The notes beneath the pieces were generated by a model, which saw nothing but the letters and a program-made list of their open reading frames with translations, ran no database searches and had not been told where the DNA came from. From Microbacterium sp. No. 7 (GTDB taxonomy: Bacteria > Actinomycetota > Actinomycetes > Actinomycetales > Microbacteriaceae), in NCBI RefSeq assembly GCF_001314225.1, contig NZ_CP012697.1, forward strand, positions 2,790,001-2,854,000: a stretch of 64,000 nucleotides of DNA, written 5' to 3'. This document shows positions 62,312 through 64,000 of this stretch, in pieces. Every line of letters starts with the position of its first letter. The stretch's first letter is position 1. Position numbers and translations under genes: made by a program.

Positions 62312-63060
62312 CGCCGCTCTCCCAGCCTCTGTGCCTGCCTGATGCCGGCGCCGCCGGCGAGGAACCCGCCGTCGACGGCGATGTCCTGGCCGGTGATGTG
62401 CGTCGATGTGGGCGAGGCGAGGAAGACCACGGCGCGGGCGATCTCCTCCGGCTCCGCCAGGCGCTTCTCGGGGATGTCGTCGAGATACTCGGCGAGGGCC
62501 TCGGCAGTCAGCTTGGCGCGGGCAAGCTCGCTGTTGACGGGGCCGGGCGAGACCGAGTTGCAGCGCACGCCGAGCGGGGCGTACTCGACGGCCGTCTGAC
62601 GGGTCAGCTGCAGCAGCCCGGCCTTCGAGACGCCGTAGGCGACGCGGCCGAAGCTCGCGCGCTGGCCGGCGATCGAGGTGATGTTCACGATCGAGCCGTG
62701 CCCGCTGCGCACGAGCAGGTCGACCGCGAGCTGGGTCAGGCGGAAGGGCGCCGTCAGGTTCACGTCGAGCACGGCATCCCAGTCGTCTTCACTGAGATCG
62801 CGCACGAGGCCGAGCTGCGCGATGCCGGCGCAGTTGACGAGCACCGAGAGCTCCTCCAGCGAGGCGAAGTACGCTCGGCACGCCGCCGCGTCGGTCACGT
62901 CGAGCGCGTCGGCGTGCAGCCCCTCGGGCGCGGTGAATCCGTCGAGCGCCTGTGCGCGGTCGACGATCCGCACGCTCCATCCGTCGTCGCGGAGCGCGGT
63001 GGCGATCGCGAGGCCGATGTTGCCCGCGCCGCCCGTCACGATGGCGGTTCCTCTGGTCAT
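62308..63060 (-). CDS. Short-chain dehydrogenase/reductase
   Basis: A 250-residue classical SDR with TGGAGNIGLA at 9-18, LVNCAGIAQLGLV, the catalytic serine in NITSIAGQ and YGVSKAGLLQL for Tyr-xxx-Lys, and a PGPVNSEL segment. Cofactor is likely NAD(H), judging from the acidic IVDRA position after the second strand. It overlaps the ligase (ATGA) and stands 37 nt after the next SDR. Probably an alcohol dehydrogenase of the catabolic operon. Confidence 0.92.
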   Translation of the reverse strand: MTRGTAIVTGGAGNIGLAIATALRDDGWSVRIVDRAQALDGFTAPEGLHADALDVTDAAACRAYFASLEELSVLVNCAGIAQLGLVRDLSEDDWDAVLDVNLTAPFRLTQLAVDLLVRSGHGSIVNITSIAGQRASFGRVAYGVSKAGLLQLTRQTAVEYAPLGVRCNSVSPGPVNSELARAKLTAEALAEYLDDIPEKRLAEPEEIARAVVFLASPTSTHITGQDIAVDGGFLAGGAGIRQAQRLGERR

Positions 63061-63097
63061 CTCTGCAGCTCCTTCGCTGGCTCGTGATTCTCTGCGT

Positions 63098-63868
63098 TCA
63101 CAGGCGGGCGGCGCCCTGGCCGGCGAGCCAGCCGCCGTCGACCGGGAGCACGACGCCGTTGACGTAGTCGGAGCGGTCGCTCGCGAGGAAGCTCACCGCG
63201 TCGGCGATGTCGTCGGGTGTGCCGGGCCGGCCGTTGGGGACGACCTCCGCGACATGTCGCTGCAGCTCTGCCGAGGCGAACACGTGGCTGGTCATGGCCG
63301 TCTCGATGATGCCCGGCGCGATCGCGTTGACGCGCACGCCCTGGGCGCCGAACTCGAGCGCGATCGCCTTCGTGAGCGAGATCAGTCCGGCCTTCGCGGC
63401 GCCGTACGCGGCGCGTCCGCGCACCGCGGAGAGACCGGCGAACGACGCGATGTTGACGATGCGCCCGCCGCCCTGGGCGAGCATGAGCGGCAGGGCGTTC
63501 GCGGCGAGCAGCGCAGGCGCGACGAGATCGATCTCGAGCGTCGTGCGCCACTCCGCGCTCGGCAGCTGGTCGAACGGCGTGATCTTGCGCACGCCGGCGT
63601 TGTTGACCAGCACGTCGAGTCGTCCGAACTCCTCGTGCACGCGAGCGGGCAGGCCGGTCACCGCCTCCTCGTCGAGCAGGTCGGCGACGAACGCGACGGC
63701 GCGATCGGCGCCGAACTCCTCGACGATCGCGTCCAGCGGCCCGGCGACGATGTCGGTCACGGCGAGACGGTAGCCGTCGGCGACCAGGCGGCGGCAGATC
63801 GCACCGCCGATTCCGCCTGATGCTCCCGTGACGAGGGCCACGGGACCGTGGGAGATGTCGTTGATCAT
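63098..63868 (-). CDS. Short-chain dehydrogenase/reductase
   Basis: A 256-residue SDR with TGASGGIGGAI at 14-24, LVNNAGVRKITPF, NIASFAGLSAVRG and YGAAKAGLISL, and APGIIETAM. It is close to 3-oxoacyl-ACP reductase-like and cyclic-alcohol dehydrogenase members. ATG 63868 has AGGAAG upstream. It lies 14 nt after the TRAP permease stop, so uptake and oxidation are likely co-transcribed. Confidence 0.92.
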   Translation of the reverse strand: MINDISHGPVALVTGASGGIGGAICRRLVADGYRLAVTDIVAGPLDAIVEEFGADRAVAFVADLLDEEAVTGLPARVHEEFGRLDVLVNNAGVRKITPFDQLPSAEWRTTLEIDLVAPALLAANALPLMLAQGGGRIVNIASFAGLSAVRGRAAYGAAKAGLISLTKAIALEFGAQGVRVNAIAPGIIETAMTSHVFASAELQRHVAEVVPNGRPGTPDDIADAVSFLASDRSDYVNGVVLPVDGGWLAGQGAARL

Positions 63869-63882
63869 GAGGTCTTCCTTCC

Positions 63883-64000
63883 TTACCCACCCGCCGCGAG
63901 CTGCGGAAGGACGAGAGTGATCTGCGGAAACGCGAACAGCACGGCGACCGCCAGCACGTCGCCCAGGATGAATGGCGCCACGCCGCGGAAGCCCTGCGCG
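63883..64000 (-). CDS. TRAP transporter large permease, C-terminal end (runs off window)
   Basis: Only the last 39 codons are visible. They read GFRGVAPFILGDVLAVAVLFAF, PQITLVLPQLAAGG and then TAA, matching the final membrane helix of DctM-type large permeases (GVAPFxxxD, hydrophobic helix, short tail). Such transporters import organic acids or related compounds using a binding protein. The rest of the gene and its DctP/DctQ partners would lie beyond base 64000. Assignment rests on a short segment. Confidence 0.65.
   Translation of the reverse strand, partial: AQGFRGVAPFILGDVLAVAVLFAFPQITLVLPQLAAGG

Overview
The window is high-GC DNA with dense, mostly minus-strand operons, many GTG starts and 4-nt GTGA/ATGA stop-start overlaps. 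Gene content points to an actinobacterium: Wag31/DivIVA and SepF beside ftsZ, a PASTA-domain kinase next to its Rv2175c-like partner, class II DAHP synthase, a GarA/OdhI-like FHA protein and DUF3040. The REP-like palindromes and overall gene order suggest Microbacteriaceae, probably Microbacterium or a close relative. This is inference from recalled gene order, not a database result. No rRNA, tRNA, transposase, prophage or CRISPR array was seen.

Layout. 1-2952: start of dnaE (cut by the window edge), a palindromic repeat, a NUDIX hydrolase, and an ECF-type sigma factor with a membrane partner. 3202-23999: rluD, lspA, wag31, yggT, sepF, yggS, then a complete division and cell-wall (dcw) cluster read on the minus strand from mraZ to ftsZ. 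A three-gene ABC exporter sits between ftsW and murG and is translationally coupled to murG. 24221-32761: DUF3040, polyprenyl diphosphate synthase, Rv2175c-like protein, PknL-like kinase, aroG, plsC and fadD, an order that resembles Rv2173-Rv2187 of Mycobacterium tuberculosis. 32765-44025: def, pyc, an orphan ParA, two MerR regulators, the FHA protein, a Met/Cys-rich four-helix protein, lpd, a CYTH protein and an amidotransferase-like protein. 44111-50470: glycogen phosphorylase, YihY, an esterase-like hydrolase, an MBL hydrolase, a stand-alone prepilin peptidase and DUF2200. 51229-55538: an ABC-F protein with a possible leader-peptide attenuator, then a TetR regulator, a multicopper oxidase and a small membrane protein. 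55760-64000: a fatty-acid desaturase, an MBL hydrolase, and a catabolic operon (TRAP permease end, three SDRs, acyl-CoA ligase, Baeyer-Villiger monooxygenase).

Three things stand out. First, about 110-bp doubly palindromic elements (GAGTAG plus a hairpin, facing inverted copies) recur at 684-873, 28181-28705, 42249-42286 and 50527-51202. Their inner stems differ from copy to copy yet stay paired, which suggests structure is conserved. Second, the ABC-F gene at 51229-52860 is preceded by a leaderless-looking hexapeptide ORF and mutually exclusive hairpins. Third, many genes start 6-8 nt after a TANNNT -10 hexamer, so leaderless transcripts appear common here.

Functionally the dcw block makes lipid II and builds the divisome. 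The kinase, FHA and Rv2175c-like proteins are likely Ser/Thr phosphorylation components. The 58-64 kb operon probably takes up and degrades a cyclic or aromatic ketone, alcohol or acid.
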